Shown here: piece by piece, positions 38,635-51,020 of the stretch
How positions within the stretch are numbered: the stretch's first letter is position 1
Layout: the number at the start of each line of letters is the position of its first letter
Source: Eunapius fragilis
Taxonomy: Eukaryota > Porifera > Demospongiae > Spongillida > Spongillidae
Direction: 5' to 3'
NCBI GenBank assembly: GCA_963681505.1
Contig: OY811988.1
Coordinates: 1,855,306 to 1,919,305, forward strand
Length of the DNA: 64,000 nt
Program-made: the position numbers and the translations under genes
Notes under the pieces: generated by a model
Databases searched by the model: none
The model's input: only the letters and a program-made list of their open reading frames with translations
What the model was told of the DNA's origin: nothing

Positions 38635-39640
38635 TTATCTAGCAACATGATTAATTAATTCCCTAGCAACACATGTAATCCAGAAAGCAGCAGGGTTTTC
38701 AAAGCACATCTTTCACAATATCTAGGATTTGATGGCACAAGTATGTGCAGCAACACAACAATACCAATTTAATTGCCTGTCTATTTATTCTAAAAAGAGC
38801 CATCCGGTTGAAAAGATGAATGGTACAGCATGGGTACCCATGAATCACACAGGTTTGTTACATATCCCGCTTTATTTTTTCTTGCTAAAATGTTTTTATA
38901 GGAGGTGAAGAGGTTTTTTTCAGTTGTTTTTATTGTCGTTACGCTACCATGCACACTCGTGAGTATTTTAATCGCTGAATATGTAAAGTATTGATTCTGC
39001 TCCCTGCTCTCCCATTAAGCCACAGCCTGCTTGGTGTGTTGAAATCCATCCCACCATGTGTTCCTAAGGAGATGCATTTTTACAGTTCTTTTCATGCAAA
39101 CAACATCTTGATGGCTTCATCTATACACATATATGAAAGAACCTTTCACCCTGTGCATTAACCACTTGCCTAGGCTTTTTTATCATATCTGATGCATGGT
39201 GTTGCTATCATATAGAGAATGGCATTTTGAGAACTGTAGCAGCATGGTTTGGAACTTGGTGTATAGTTCTTGTGCATCAGCGTGACAGGTGTGTCTTGAG
39301 CAGTTTTAAAACACAAGAACACAGAGCTACCACTTTGGAGGGCTGAATTGACATCTTTGCACTCCAAGGGTACAGTGGAGTGACAGCAGAGACAGCGTGT
39401 GGCACATAGGTGGATTCACTCTACTAGACCAGTGGCATATACTAGTTTTCACATGGAAGCTGCATTGGTTGCACACCTAGACAGATAGAGCATTCCGGCT
39501 TGCTGGCTGCAAATGGTGGCTGAATGTGTTCATAATGCGATTACGTTTGTAGCGCGATGTATCGCGTGCACGATTAAGCATTGTGCAGTAATAATTTCGT
39601 TAACATGAATATTCAACAAAATAGTGCAACAATTACATTG
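38635..39640. other. No gene recognised
   Basis: No supported gene or clear repeat family. Confidence 0.45.
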
Positions 39641-39644
39641 CTAC

Positions 39645-40300
39645 ACCTATTATAACACGCCCTCCCCTCAAGACAACTGTCCACCACAGGTTGTGCCAAT
39701 CTTGTGTCTACTCACTCCCATCCAAAGTTCTGATGCCCTGCAGGACGTAGGAACGTATTAAAGATTGGGGGGCCAACTTCATAATAAAATATCTGTGAAA
39801 TAGCCGGCGGAAGGTTGCCAACAAGTGGGGGGGGGGGGGGGGATGTGCGAGAGGGGGATGTGTAAAATTTCAAATTTCCACTACACGTGACGGAACCACG
39901 CCCTCCCCTGATAACGACTGTCCTCCACAGGTTGTGTCAGTCTTAGTGTCTACTCACCATCCCATCCAAAGTTCTGATGGGCTGCACGAGTAAAATTTCA
40001 AATTTAATCCACTACACATGATTCACATGATGGAACCATGCCCATTTGAACACGACCTCCTCTGAAGACGAAGTGTCCTCCACAGGCTGTGTCTGTCAGT
40101 CTAAAAACTATCTACTTCTACTCACAATCCAGTTGGGTGGTTTGTAAAATTTAAACGCACCCTCAACTATGGATATGCTCCCTCACTTAACGAAGCCACA
40201 CTCATTTGAACACAGCGTCCCAGGGGCCCCTGAAAGACAGCTAGTATTCTCCTCAGGTTGCGCCTGTCTCAGTCTGATAACCATCCAAAGCAGTTGCCAT
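39645..40300. repeat. Degenerate tandem repeats (~150-240 bp spacing)
   Basis: The motif group CGCCCTCCCCT ... TGTCC.CCACAGGTTGTG ... TCTACTCAC ... ATCCAAAGTTCTGATG recurs near 39658 and 39898 and, more diverged, near 40050 and 40235. A G-run of about 20 lies at 39825-39842. Confidence 0.65.
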
Positions 40301-40555
40301 TTGAACATGCTCTGTTCCACAGTATACATCCAGCCATCAATGGTATATGAATTAATATTTATTAAGCTGAACTATGCCTCTTAATTGCTTCACCCTAAAT
40401 TGTAACGCGTATTAACGTGATGCAATAATAATTGTAGAACAAAATCACTATTCAATGTGATTAAGCACGTTACCACGCAATTCATCCCAATGTTTTTCCC
40501 TCAGGTTGGACATAATTATGTCACATTACGTAACCTTAGTTTTATTCCTTTACAG

Positions 40556-42116
40556 CAACAGTGAGGTGTTTTGTGACCACTGTATTGATGGACTCAATGG
40601 TCCTGCAGTGGTGTTCTGTTGTACGTGTCATCAATTCCTATGCAAGCCCTGTCATGACCACCATAGAAGTGGACGTCAACTATCCAAACACAATATCATT
40701 GGGCTGGACCAGGTAGGAGCCAAACATCTGCAGGCCATTACGAAGCCAAGAGAGTATTTCTGTACTCAGCCAAACCATGAGGACAATAAGTTGAACTTTT
40801 GTCTGATACATATGTGTGGGGATTGTGTACCTGTTTCTCACAAGGATCATAGCATCACCGAATTGTCTACCATTGCAAACAATCATCGAGCTCTAGGAGG
40901 ACTTATACCAACTGAACTTAGCGCTGTGCTCAAGAATGTAGAACCCATTTCTCTTATTCCAAACACACCTCATGGTGTATCTGCTGTTGTGCCAACAGGT
41001 GGCCTTGTAATAGAATTGTCCAAATTTGGCTACATTTCAGATTTATCACCATCTCCATCTTCAAGCACATGGACATCCACATCAGTAGCCAAGATGAAGA
41101 CTGATTTCCATGTTAAGGTGGAGAGCAAGACCTCAAAGGGGACAGTGTGCCCACATGGTGGTCTGCAGATGAAGGCTGAGATGAGATCCAATAATGGAGC
41201 AGTTGTGCATGGAGAGGTGGAGGACCATGGGGATGGTACCTACACCACCACCCTCATCCCTCTCACCGCTGGTCCTCATCAGCTTCTCATCACATTGGAC
41301 GGCCAACATGTCCAGAACAGTCCACATTACCTTAATGTGTTACATAATAAGTGCACCTTAGGTAATGCCCTACAAGTGATCAAGTGTCGCAGTCATCCAT
41401 ATTGTGTTGCCATCCATGATAATGGGGACCTCTACGTAGGGACTTCTGCAGGCTGCATTGATGTGTTTGATACAACAGGTTATCTGAAGAAAACCATAGG
41501 TAGTCCAGGACAAGGTGATCATCAGTTAAACAATCCACACAACATTATCATCATACAAAATATGTTACATGTTGCTGACTGTAACAATAATTGTATTAAA
41601 CAGCTGAGATTAGAAGGAACTTTCATCAAGAAGATTTCTGCTGATAAAGCTGCTGGGGTACTTGTTGATGAGTATTATAGAATGTTTGTGTCTGATTGCC
41701 AGGGCAACAAGATTTATGTGTTCAACCATAATGGTGGTCTCATTTTTACCATAGATGGTAATGTCACTGGTGACCATAGTTTCAAACAACCATATGGTAT
41801 TGCATTTGACCCCCTGGGGAATATCCATGTTGCAGCCTATGGATCAAACACCATCAAGGTCTTCACCAAGGAAGGTGGCTACATCAGGAAGTATGGAGAT
41901 CTACAAGGCCCCTGGGGGATAGTGATTGATAGTGAAGGTTACATCTTTGTCACTGAAAATGGTGGCCATTGCATCTCCATTTTTGATCCTCAAGGAAACA
42001 AAATTCACACAGCGGGAGGCCTGAATTATCCACATAGCCTTGCACTAGATTCCAGAACCAGTAGCTTGTATGTTGCTAATTATAACGCTGATGTTATATT
42101 GAAGTATTCGTTGTAG
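40556..42116 (+). CDS. B-box / filamin / NHL-repeat protein (TRIM-like without visible RING)
   Basis: The visible exon starts after TTTATTCCTTTACAG, so at least one upstream exon is likely. Domains in order: B-box1-like (FCDHCIDGLNGPAVVFCCTCHQFLC cut short here, 40565-40690), B-box2-like (FCTQPNHEDNKLNFCLIH..CGDC...H, 40755-40865), a filamin/ABP280-type repeat (GTVCPHGGLQMKAEMRS to SPHYLNVL, about 41140-41345), then NHL repeats (PYCVAIHDNGDLYVG, HNIIIIQNMLHVADCNNN, PYGIAFDPLGNIHVA, PWGIVIDSEGYIFVTENGG, PHSLALDSRTSSLYVANYN). The propeller typically binds RNA or protein. The usual coiled coil between B-box and filamin is short or missing and no RING is seen. Frame intact to a normal stop at 42114-42116. 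Confidence 0.85.
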
Positions 42117-43320
42117 GTACTGGAACTATGGTTTATTATACTTAATAGTGTGTGTCGGCAGTTCTGATAATAATATTTCTTGTAATGATGTCTTGTGAAG
42201 TAGCCATAGATGTGGGAAATGAGCTAGCCTTGAAGTACTGTATTGATCATTGGTTTTGATTGAGGATTGCAATCAACACATGTTTGAGCATGAAAATTAA
42301 ATTGTAAATCAATCCCTCGAAAAGTACTTGTAAGAATAATTTCAAATAGAATATTGATAAGGTTCATGTACGTGTGTGTGTGCTTACGTCTTCACCACAT
42401 TAGAGATGATACAAATTGTCATGCTGTTGCTAGTAGCAACAATGGTACCAGGAGAAGCCTCTCACTTGTTTGACGGTGGGATCCTTCCAAACAACCTCCC
42501 CAGTGCAGCCCAGCACACTTAGGCGTAGACAGGAAGTGCTGATTGCAAATGTGGCTACTACTGCCTCTTGTTTCCATAGCTACCGTAGATATTGCCCATA
42601 TCAAAAACTAGATTGACTTTTGTTATACGTGTGTCGTAATGGCTTCCCAAAGAAAGTTGTTATGTAACACCAAAAAAGTAACACACCTCATGGTATGTTA
42701 TATTTGCTGTTTTTCAAACATATACTGTGCACTGTGTTCAAATCTGTTATCCTTATATACAATGCAGCCATTCGGGCAAGGTTAAATGGGATATTATGGT
42801 ACATGAGCTGATGGGCACATCTAGTAGTGATATCCTTATTGACTAAACTGACCCAGAGCATGTGGTGTGCATCATTTGGATTACATTCCCTAAACTGGTG
42901 TCTTGCCTTGCTACTAATCAGTGAAAGTCTCCATTACTGCAGAGCATATTGGCAACAAGATCAAGTGCATGCATGTTGTTAGGACCACTGCCTCCATGTT
43001 GTGTCTCCCCAACTGTGATCCTCTCTTGGAGGTGTGTGTGGCTATGCTGCATCTTTTCTTATCCAGTGATGTTGTTTCATCCCAGCCAGTCAATGCACAC
43101 TGTGAAGATGTGGGGGGGGGGGGGGGGGGATGGGAAAGTGACTGTGAAAGCTTCACCCAGCTATCCACCTTTGATGGGATTGTACTGAGAACCCAGATAC
43201 TTATCTGTTACCTAATTATTTAGGAAGTAGTAATGAACATGTACAGGGCTGTCCTTCCTGATGACTCCACCCATTGGTAATGTATACTGAACAAAGTTAC
43301 AGCAATATAGAGAGATTGCC
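42117..43320. other. No gene recognised
   Basis: An open frame at 42921-43223 is interrupted by a G-run at 43113-43129 and shows no domain. It might hold upstream exons of the kinase fragment at 44.8 kb, but none could be matched. Confidence 0.4.
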
Positions 43321-43328
43321 AAGGTGTG

Positions 43329-44636
43329 TTCATGTCCTGGTGCCCATGTCCTGGTGTCCATGTCCTGGTGGTCATGTCCTGGTATTCATGTCCTGGTGTT
43401 CATGTCCTGGTGTCCATGTCCTTCATGTCCTGGTGTCCATGTCCTGGTGTTCATGTCCTGGTGTTCATGTTCTGGTGTTCATGTCCTGGTGTTCATGTCC
43501 TGGTGTCCATGTCCTTCATGTCCTGGTGTCCATGTCCTGGTGTTCATGTCCTGGTGTTCATGTTCTGGTGTTCATGTCCTGGTGTTCATGTCCTGGTGTC
43601 CATGTCCTTCATGTCCTGGTGTCCATGTCCTGGTGTTCATGTCCTGGTGTCCATGTTCTGGTGTCCATGTCCTGGTGTTCATGTCCTGGTGTTCATGTCC
43701 TGGTGTTCATGTCCTGGTGTTCTTGTCCTGGTGTCCATGTTCTGGTGTCCATGTCCTGGTGTTCATGTCCTGGTGTTCATGTCCTGGTGTCCATGTTCTG
43801 GTGTCCATGTCCTGGTGTTCATGTCCTGGTGTTCTTGTCCTGGTGTTCTTGTCCTGGTGTCCATGTTCTGGTGTCCATGTCCTGGTGTTCATGTCCTGGT
43901 GTTCATATCCTGGTGTCCATGTTCTGGTGTCCATGTCCTGGTGTTCATGTCCTGGTGTCCATGTCCTGGTGTTCATGTCCTGGTGTCCATGTTCTGGTGT
44001 CCATGTCCTGGTGTTCATGTCCTGGTGTTCATGTCCTGGTGTCCATGTCCTGGTGTTCATGTCCTGGTGTCCATGTTCTGGTGTCCATGTCCTGGTGTTC
44101 ATGTCCTGGTGTCCATGTCCTGGTGTCCATGTCCTGGTGTTCATGTTGTGGTGTTCATGTTCTGGTGTTCATGTCCTGGTGTTCATGTCCTGGTGTTCAT
44201 GTCCTGGTGTCCATGTTCTGGTGTTCATGTCCTGGTGTTCATGTCCTGGTGTTCATGTTGTGGTGTTCATGTTCTGGTGTTCATGTCCTGGTGTTCATGT
44301 CCTGGTGTCCATGTCCTGGTGTTCATGTTGTGGTGTTCATGTTCTGGTGTTCATGTCCTGGTGTTCATGTCCTGGTGTCCATGTCCTTCATGTCCTGGTG
44401 TTCATGTTGTGGTGTTCATGTTCTGGTGTTCATGTCCTGGTGTTCATGTCCTGGTGTCCATGTCCTGGTGTTCATGTTGTGGTGTTCATGTTCTGGTGTT
44501 CATGTCCTGGTGTTCATGTCCTGGTGTCCATGTCCTTCATGTCCTGGTGTTCATGTCCTGGTGTTCATGTCCTGGTGTTCATGTTGTGGTGTCCATGTCC
44601 TGGTGTTCATGTCCTGGTGTTCATGTTGTGGTGTCC
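43329..44636. repeat. 14-bp minisatellite with higher-order structure
   Basis: About 90 units of CATGTCCTGGTGTT and variants (tTCTGG, tTGTGG, cTTG, ending TT or TC). A truncated unit (CATGTCCTT before CATG) marks a 93-bp higher-order period at 43421, 43514 and 43607, and recurs at 44386 and 44535. The unit has no stop, so all three plus frames stay open and the long Cys/Trp/Val-rich translations are meaningless. Confidence 0.97.
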
Positions 44637-44699
44637 AAACACACACTAGCATACCCTGCTCAAAACACACACTAACCATACTCTGCTCAAAACACACAC

Positions 44700-44707
<8 letters not shown>

Positions 44708-44774
<67 letters not shown>
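44708..44774. repeat. (AC)n microsatellite
   Basis: About 65 bp of AC repeats, immediately before the kinase-like exon at 44787. Confidence 0.95.
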
Positions 44775-44776
<2 letters not shown>

Positions 44777-44786
44777 GTATTTGCAG

Positions 44787-45541
44787 GACTGGAGTACTTT
44801 ACTGACCCTGCAGATGTGTGGTCATGCGGTATTGTGCTGGTTGCCCTGCTTGCTGGAGGTCAGTGGCTTACAATGTTTGTCTTGCACAGCATGGTCTGTT
44901 GAAGCTGCCATGTTGGCAACTTAAGTTTTGTAGTAACGTTCTCTCAGTAATGGCATGTCTTGTCCTGCCGATCCCATTCCTTACTGTCACTGCCCCCTCC
45001 TTCCCGCACTCCCTCTCTCACTGTTCCTCCACTCCAATTAAAGCTCCCCTAGAACACACCCACATCGGATTGTGTTTAGTACGGGGAATGGTGTTATCAG
45101 AATTATTTCTTGGACGAAGATTAGCAATGAGCCATTGGGTGAGTGGTAAGGGGGAGGGAGAGGGGGAGGGGAGGGGAGGGGAGGAGAGAGGTGAGAGGAA
45201 GGGGATAGGAATTGTATGCCTATGTACTGCATATGCGCACATACATGTATGGTACTTAGTTTACAATGAATGAGTGAGTGTACATATGTCATTCCTTGTG
45301 CCTGGCTGGTGTTATTATTTGTAGCACAGATCATTTACACATCCATGCACATATGTACTTGTTAATGTACTGCTCTGTGGGTTCCTGCTACTTGATTGTA
45401 TACTTTGTGACTTCATTGGAAGAGACAGTGTTATGTGTGTTGTGTGCATGGCTAATACTTCTGAAGAAGATATTACATCAGACTTCTTCCAAGAGGGACA
45501 CTTTGGAGAGCATTAAGAGGCATCTGGGATATCGCAAGTGA
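44787..45541 (+). CDS. Two exons resembling checkpoint kinase 1 catalytic domain
   Basis: Exon 44787-44858 (after TTTGCAG, before GTCAGT) encodes LEYFTDPADVWSCGIVLVAL and LAG. This matches the helix-F region of CHK1-type kinases, whose next residues are ELPW. A second exon ending at a GCAA/GTGAGT donor near 45538 reads ILLKKILHQTSSKRDTLESI and KRHLGYRK, in the position of the helix-H/I region and end of the kinase domain. The exon between them and all upstream exons are not found. Either the gene is broken by the minisatellite or the missing exons are too diverged to see. CHK1 is a cell-cycle checkpoint kinase; identity here is tentative. Confidence 0.45.
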
Positions 45542-45758
45542 GTCCTAAAATGGAGGAAAACACCTTAGAAAATTGCTAATTAGTAACTTTCAATTGTTGT
45601 ACTATAATTATGTAAGACTACAAGTAATTAATATAATTATGTTTACCAAAAAGAGGGTCAATGCTATTATGGTAGGTTGTATGCTGCATATGGACGAGCT
45701 AGTGTATGATAAGATTATACTGGGACCCAGATACCATGTACTCCTGGTGCCTCTCAGG

Positions 45759-45762
<4 letters not shown>

Positions 45763-45829
<67 letters not shown>

Positions 45830-45830
45830 T
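45763..45830. repeat. (GT)n microsatellite
   Basis: About 65 bp of GT repeats in otherwise featureless sequence (45542-46440), where no gene was recognised. Confidence 0.95.
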
Positions 45831-47329
45831 CATGTGCATGTAGACTTTTGTATGTAAGTCTCTCAATAATATCCCAATAGAATCAGGGCAGCAAGGTACA
45901 TGTGCATGTAAGTTGGTTGCAAAATTCATTGTCGTATTTCTTGAATTTTGCGTCCCCAAAATCATGTATTAAGGACACATTAATGCTTGTGCTATACTGT
46001 TAATTACTATGTCTCCACCCATCTATACACTATACAACACGGTTTTGTGCACTGCAAACTAGGTTTATAATTAGAATATTACGGTACCCCACCATTCATT
46101 AAAAATGCTTATGTTTCAAAGCTCACAACTTCTCAGAAGAAGTAGTAAATGCAATATTTTAAACTGATACACAACACAAACTTTCATGCTCTTTTATTTA
46201 TAGTCCTCACGCACTTTCCAAATTTCAGGCCTACCGTATGCGCAAGCCGTGTTTGTAACCCCATGCGGTACTTATTTCGGTTAGGTGGGAACGAGATCGA
46301 ATAGAACGGGCTACCCGAAGTTGATCTAGAGGTAAGATTAGTCTGTCGGTCAAGCCAAGGCATGTCAGTAACGGAACTAATGAACCAGATTTGGTCACGA
46401 ATTTTCTGTCACCAGAAAAACCTTGAGTGTATCTTATGAATAATCGATGCATGTTGCGGGTTACAGGGATGGATTACCACAAAACAACTGCCACTGCACT
46501 GCAGTTTGTGGAAAGAGGCTAATGAAGAGTGGGCAAAAGAAGAGCACTTATGAGTGCAAAGGATTCGCAGATGATCTGTTAATAGCTTTTGCAATCAACA
46601 CCACTGACATTGCTCCCATGCACCCACATAAAAATGGCTAGCTGGTGACAAGCTTGTAGCAACCTTGTTCACAAGGTTGTTTTAACCATGTAACAAGGTT
46701 GTTTCAACCATGTAACAAGGTTGTAAGAACCATGTTAACAAGCTTGTAATTGGCTTGTCACAAGGAAGTATTTGAACTGTTCCCAGCTTGTTACAACCTG
46801 TTGGGAAGTTGTAGGGAGCCAAAACAAGGTTGTAATGAGGATGTTAATTCATATTCATAAACCTTGTGGTGAGAATGTTAATTAATATACATTTGTTCAC
46901 TCCCTGCAGGTACATGTACTAGGGAAATACAATGAAATGTCAAAAGGCAAATACAAATCCAAGAACAGCTGGAGTCTTAGAAGTTTACTGATTCATGACT
47001 GTGTTGCTGTATTGCTTGTTGCATGAGTCCAGATGCATATAGGAGTTGTTGAATGAACTTCTGTACCCGCCAACTTTTTCAAGCAGCTCATCAAGTGTTA
47101 TTTCCATTTCAGATGATTACCTGCATTGGATAATACAGCTATTAGTAAGCAAGTATTGGAATATACAAAGCACACGTATAAAATACAAATGGAGTCTCGA
47201 ATATAGGAGATGATAGTTATTTTCATTGCAGAGCGGTTTGTGTCCATGCATGCACTCGCGCGTCTATGGGCGCAGTTCCCGTAATAGCTAGTACAGGGCC
47301 ACTACATATCATTACTGATCTACCATGCC

Positions 47330-47632
47330 AGTGGCGTAGGAAAAGGGGGGGCAACTGCCCCTCCACTTTTAAAAGTGGGGGGGCCATGCACCCCCACTTT
47401 TACACCAGCGATACTACAGATAAATGCGTAATTTGTAATGAATTGCACTGATTCTAGTGTGGTTTTGTAACGTCGTTAGATGCAAATAGCGTTGGCTTCT
47501 GGGGCACAGCCCCAGACCCCAATGCGGAAGCTTACAGCACTCCCCTAGCTGGCTGGGGGAGGGGCACTGCTCTCCCGCCATGATGACCATCGAACTTTGC
47601 CCCCCCACTTTTAAACTCCTTCCTACGCCGCT
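47330..47632. mobile_element. MITE with CAGTGGCGTAGGAA ends
   Basis: CCAGTGGCGTAGGAAAAGGG at the left and TTCCTACGCCGCTG at the right are inverted, with CCCCCACTTTTA blocks inside each arm. It is a typical non-autonomous foldback and is nested in the 5-kb element. Confidence 0.75.
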
Positions 47633-48134
47633 GCATGCATAGTGTATAAACAAAAGAGGTGCAGTTAACTGGTTGGTCCGCGAGCCTAATAACGAGAGCT
47701 GGTGAAAACCGCCCAGTCCGTCCTCTTTCGTATGGCGGACATTTACCAGTCACAAAACTTTACGCGTGATTTTGTATTCAGGTTAGGTGCACGTATTTTA
47801 AATAGAAAAACCACCCAAAAACCACATCCTAACAGTATTTACCTATACACAGAAGTATCAACCCATCTGTCACCATTTGTTAACTTCACACATTTACCAG
47901 ATCTTGTAAGCACTTCTCCATCACACCTTGCCAAACAGTTAAAAAACACTTAGCATTTCGCCTTGAAGATATCTCATAGCAGAAAGCTCGGTCATGGCAG
48001 CGATGTCATCGGAACTTCCATTCTTTCTGCTGTCACACACCAACCTCAAAAGAAAGAATTACAAACGTGCAGCACCACGTGCCCATTAAAATTTCAATAA
48101 TTGTTAGTTTTCAGGTTCACAGGCTTATGACAAG

Positions 48135-49344
48135 CCATAGATTTTTTAGACAGGGATTGGAAACGGATCACGTGCACGCCAATTAACAGCTCCATCTGTG
48201 TTATAGCGGAAGATAGGTTATTGTAGTAGTTATTAAGTCTGGAATGGCCGAGTAACAGTAAAGGACCTTCAAACCCCGTTAAAACTATCTACAAAAGTAG
48301 CCACAGGCCCAGAAATGACAGCAGTCTTACTCTATTCGTGCCGTGTCCCAAATGATTGACGCGATGTTCGATGTAAGCCAACTTTTTATAACCTCATACC
48401 AACACTCCCTGGCTTAGTGCATAGTCCACTTCTGTCGCAAAATGAGTGCACTAGAGGATAACACCTTCAAACCCCGTTAATACTATTTTTAAAAGAAGCT
48501 ATACGCCCAGAACTGACAGTATTCTATTCGTGCCGTGTCCCTAATGATTGACGCGAGAGTCGATGTAAAGCCAACTCTTTATAACCTCATACCAACACTC
48601 CCTGGCATAGCCCATAGTCCAGTTCTATCGCAAAATGAGTGCACTAGAGGATAAAACCTTCAAACCCCGCTAATACTATATACAAAAGTAGCTATACGCC
48701 CAGAACTGCCAGTACGGCCTAGTCTATTCGTGCCGTGTCCCTAATGATTGACGCGATAGTCGATGTAAAGCGAACTTTTTATAACTTCATACCAACACTC
48801 CCTGGCTTAGTCCATAGCCCAGTTCTATCGCAAAATGAGTGCACTAGAGGATGAAACCTTCAAACCGCGTTTACACTATTTACAAAAGTAGTTACACGCC
48901 CAGAACTGACTGTATGTCTAAAACGCTGTTTCGTGTCACTTTATGTTTTCAAAGCTAGGGAAAAGGGCAAAACCTATCCAGTTCTATTCAGATTGCTACG
49001 AAGAGCTTGTATACAAATAATCAAGGTCAAAAAACGTAGAGAACAGTTTTTGCACGCCCAGAAAGGATTCACATAGCTTCATTTCTCAGTTTTTATTAAA
49101 AACTCCCGAAGATTCGTTCACTAGAACTTCAAACATGTTTCTAGACAAACCTTACCTTTCATGTGTTGGGTGGAATACATTCGAGACTCTACATGATACG
49201 GATTTCACCAAAACCAGCTATAAGATATTTTCCCGCCAAACCCAAAAGGTGCTATCCATTATAACATTGACGGCGCATACCCTTCTACCGTAAAATGTAT
49301 GGCTCACGTGACCCGTTTCCAATCCCTGTCTAAATAATCTATGG
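48135..49344. mobile_element. TIR element, GGGATTGGAAACG family
   Basis: CCATAGATTTTTTAGACAGG / GATTGGAAACGGATCACGTG at the left and the complement of CAGGGATTGGAAACGGGTCA at 49305-49344. About four tandem units of roughly 195-200 bp lie inside (starting near 48265, 48463, 48656 and 48856; common block ACCTTCAAACCCCG). The ends match the element at 52748-53932. Confidence 0.75.
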
Positions 49345-49509
49345 ACAAGCAGAGCTACACACTTGCTAGGATTTCAAACAAACGGCGTTGTGACACGGCA
49401 ATTCAAGTTGATCATTACCGGAATGAAAAAAAAGTTACGCAAAGGCCTACTGGTAAGTCGGCGTACATGCATGTATAGTCTCGCTAGCCAGACGTACATT
49501 GAACTTCAA

Positions 49510-50316
49510 CTGGGCTAGGAACGAGGGACGTACGTTTGTACTACGTACGTTTGGAAGTACAAACATTTCCTTGTTCCTATAGACCTTTTTCATCACATGA
49601 CCAAGTTACATTAAACGTGACGTCATTTACGTAAGCCGCCATCTTGGTGCACAGCTGGCATAGACACGACCATAGATTTATCTACGCAACGACTAATTCC
49701 GCTTCAGAAAACTGATGTCAAAGATATAATACGGAATAATTCCTCTCAAGATACATCAGCAAGACTGCTATCATTATAACGCGTACGTATAAGGCTCGGA
49801 TAATCCGTTTTGCGTTGAGCTTGTCCTATTGGACGCCTGCAGGCCGGCTGCGAGCAATTCGGTATCTTATTTTGTGCTGCAAACAAATTTCGAAGCAATT
49901 CATACATGCAGTTTAAAAATTAAGCCCCCTATACAACCAGCGTTAGCGGCTGCATGGCCTGTCAGAGACTAAATCTGGGTCTGTCACTGATGCATGCATG
50001 CATGCACAAATATTTCGGCCGCTTTAATTTTGATCCGGCCGGACCAAATGAAAACGAGCGCCAGAAATATTCCGGCCGGGCTGAAATTGAATGGGGAGAT
50101 CACCTGCATGCATGTATATGTACGCCAATACGAAAGCGTTCATAGCGAACATGTACGTGTCTATAAGCTACAAGATCGCAGTGCACAATGGGTTCTGGCC
50201 AACTTCTGGGTGGCCTTTCGTCCATGCATGTGTTCTCGCTCCGCTTTCGGCAGTCAGTATTGGCACATAAACATATACAAGCATCAAATGGGTGCATTTC
50301 AAGTAGAGAACTGTGT

Positions 50317-50357
<41 letters not shown>

Positions 50358-50389
50358 GTGTGTGTGTGCGTGTGTGTGTGTGTGTGTGC

Positions 50390-50424
<35 letters not shown>

Positions 50425-50945
50425 TGCACAACAAAGCGACGCGTATCTGCCATATCCATTTGCGTATAAGCTCCTTTTGTGATGTTTCATATACGCTCAT
50501 AGCTGATATCAGGTGTCATAACTACGTACGGCTGCTCTGACGCCGTTCGCATCCTTTTACAGTGACCAAGTTGTAGAGTCGGTATAACCAATCTTGGTTG
50601 AATTTGTTATACAGTGTAGCCAGCTGGCTTTCGGGATTGAAAGGCACTCAATATTTGCTAGCGTCGTCTTTATTATGCCTTGTCTTGAAAGAGCATCGAG
50701 GCAGCCGTCTCTTCGTGTTTGGCTGAGCTCGCGTTCACGTTCTCCTCCAATGTGGTTAATAACAGCAGATATTCGATTGAAAGAGAGATCTTATTCTTTA
50801 TCAATCACAGAACACTTGAAACACCAAATTACTGCATAGTACCTGTGCACCAAGATGGCCGCCACCGGTGTTTCACGTGATCTAGTTAATTATCTTGTGA
50901 CACATGAAAAAGGTCTATAGCCCAGTTGAAGTTGGCCGCTAGCGA
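49510..50945. mobile_element. Foldback element with a (GT)n core
   Basis: Arms: ACTTCAACTGGGCTA...TAGACCTTTTTCAT...CATCTTGGTGCACAG at 49503-49665, inverted at 50843-50930. A small 60-bp foldback (GGAACGAGGG...TTCCTTGTTCC) is inserted in the left arm next to a TA. The interior carries the (GT)n tract at 50316-50427. Confidence 0.65.
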
Positions 50946-50948
50946 TAC

Positions 50949-51020
50949 TAGTACATGTAGCCCGACCTTCGCGTTTTGGCGGAAGGTAGGGTATCAAGCT
51001 ACACGTATACCACGATTTGT
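50949..51020. repeat. End fragment related to the TAGTCGGGCG element
   Basis: TAGCCCGACCTTCGCGTTTT...GGTAGGGTATCAAGC.. is similar to the first 70 bp of the 61338 element, with no matching right end seen nearby. Confidence 0.45.

Noticed and set aside
43274-44902. Very long Cys/Trp/Val-rich open frames in all three plus frames (up to 542 codons)
   Set aside because: They are translations of the stop-free 14-bp minisatellite; three open frames at once and no codon bias mean no gene. Only the short kinase-like exon after 44787 is retained.
46650-46760. CRISPR-like array of ~20-bp repeats
   Set aside because: Units are contiguous degenerate tandem repeats without unique spacers, placed subterminally in a transposon in an intron-bearing genome.
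50168-50500. His/Thr-rich and Cys/Val-rich open frames at (GT)n tracts (also 44551-44772, 45573-45965, 58876-59214, 60262-60531)
   Set aside because: Dinucleotide repeats open in several frames; no conserved domain.
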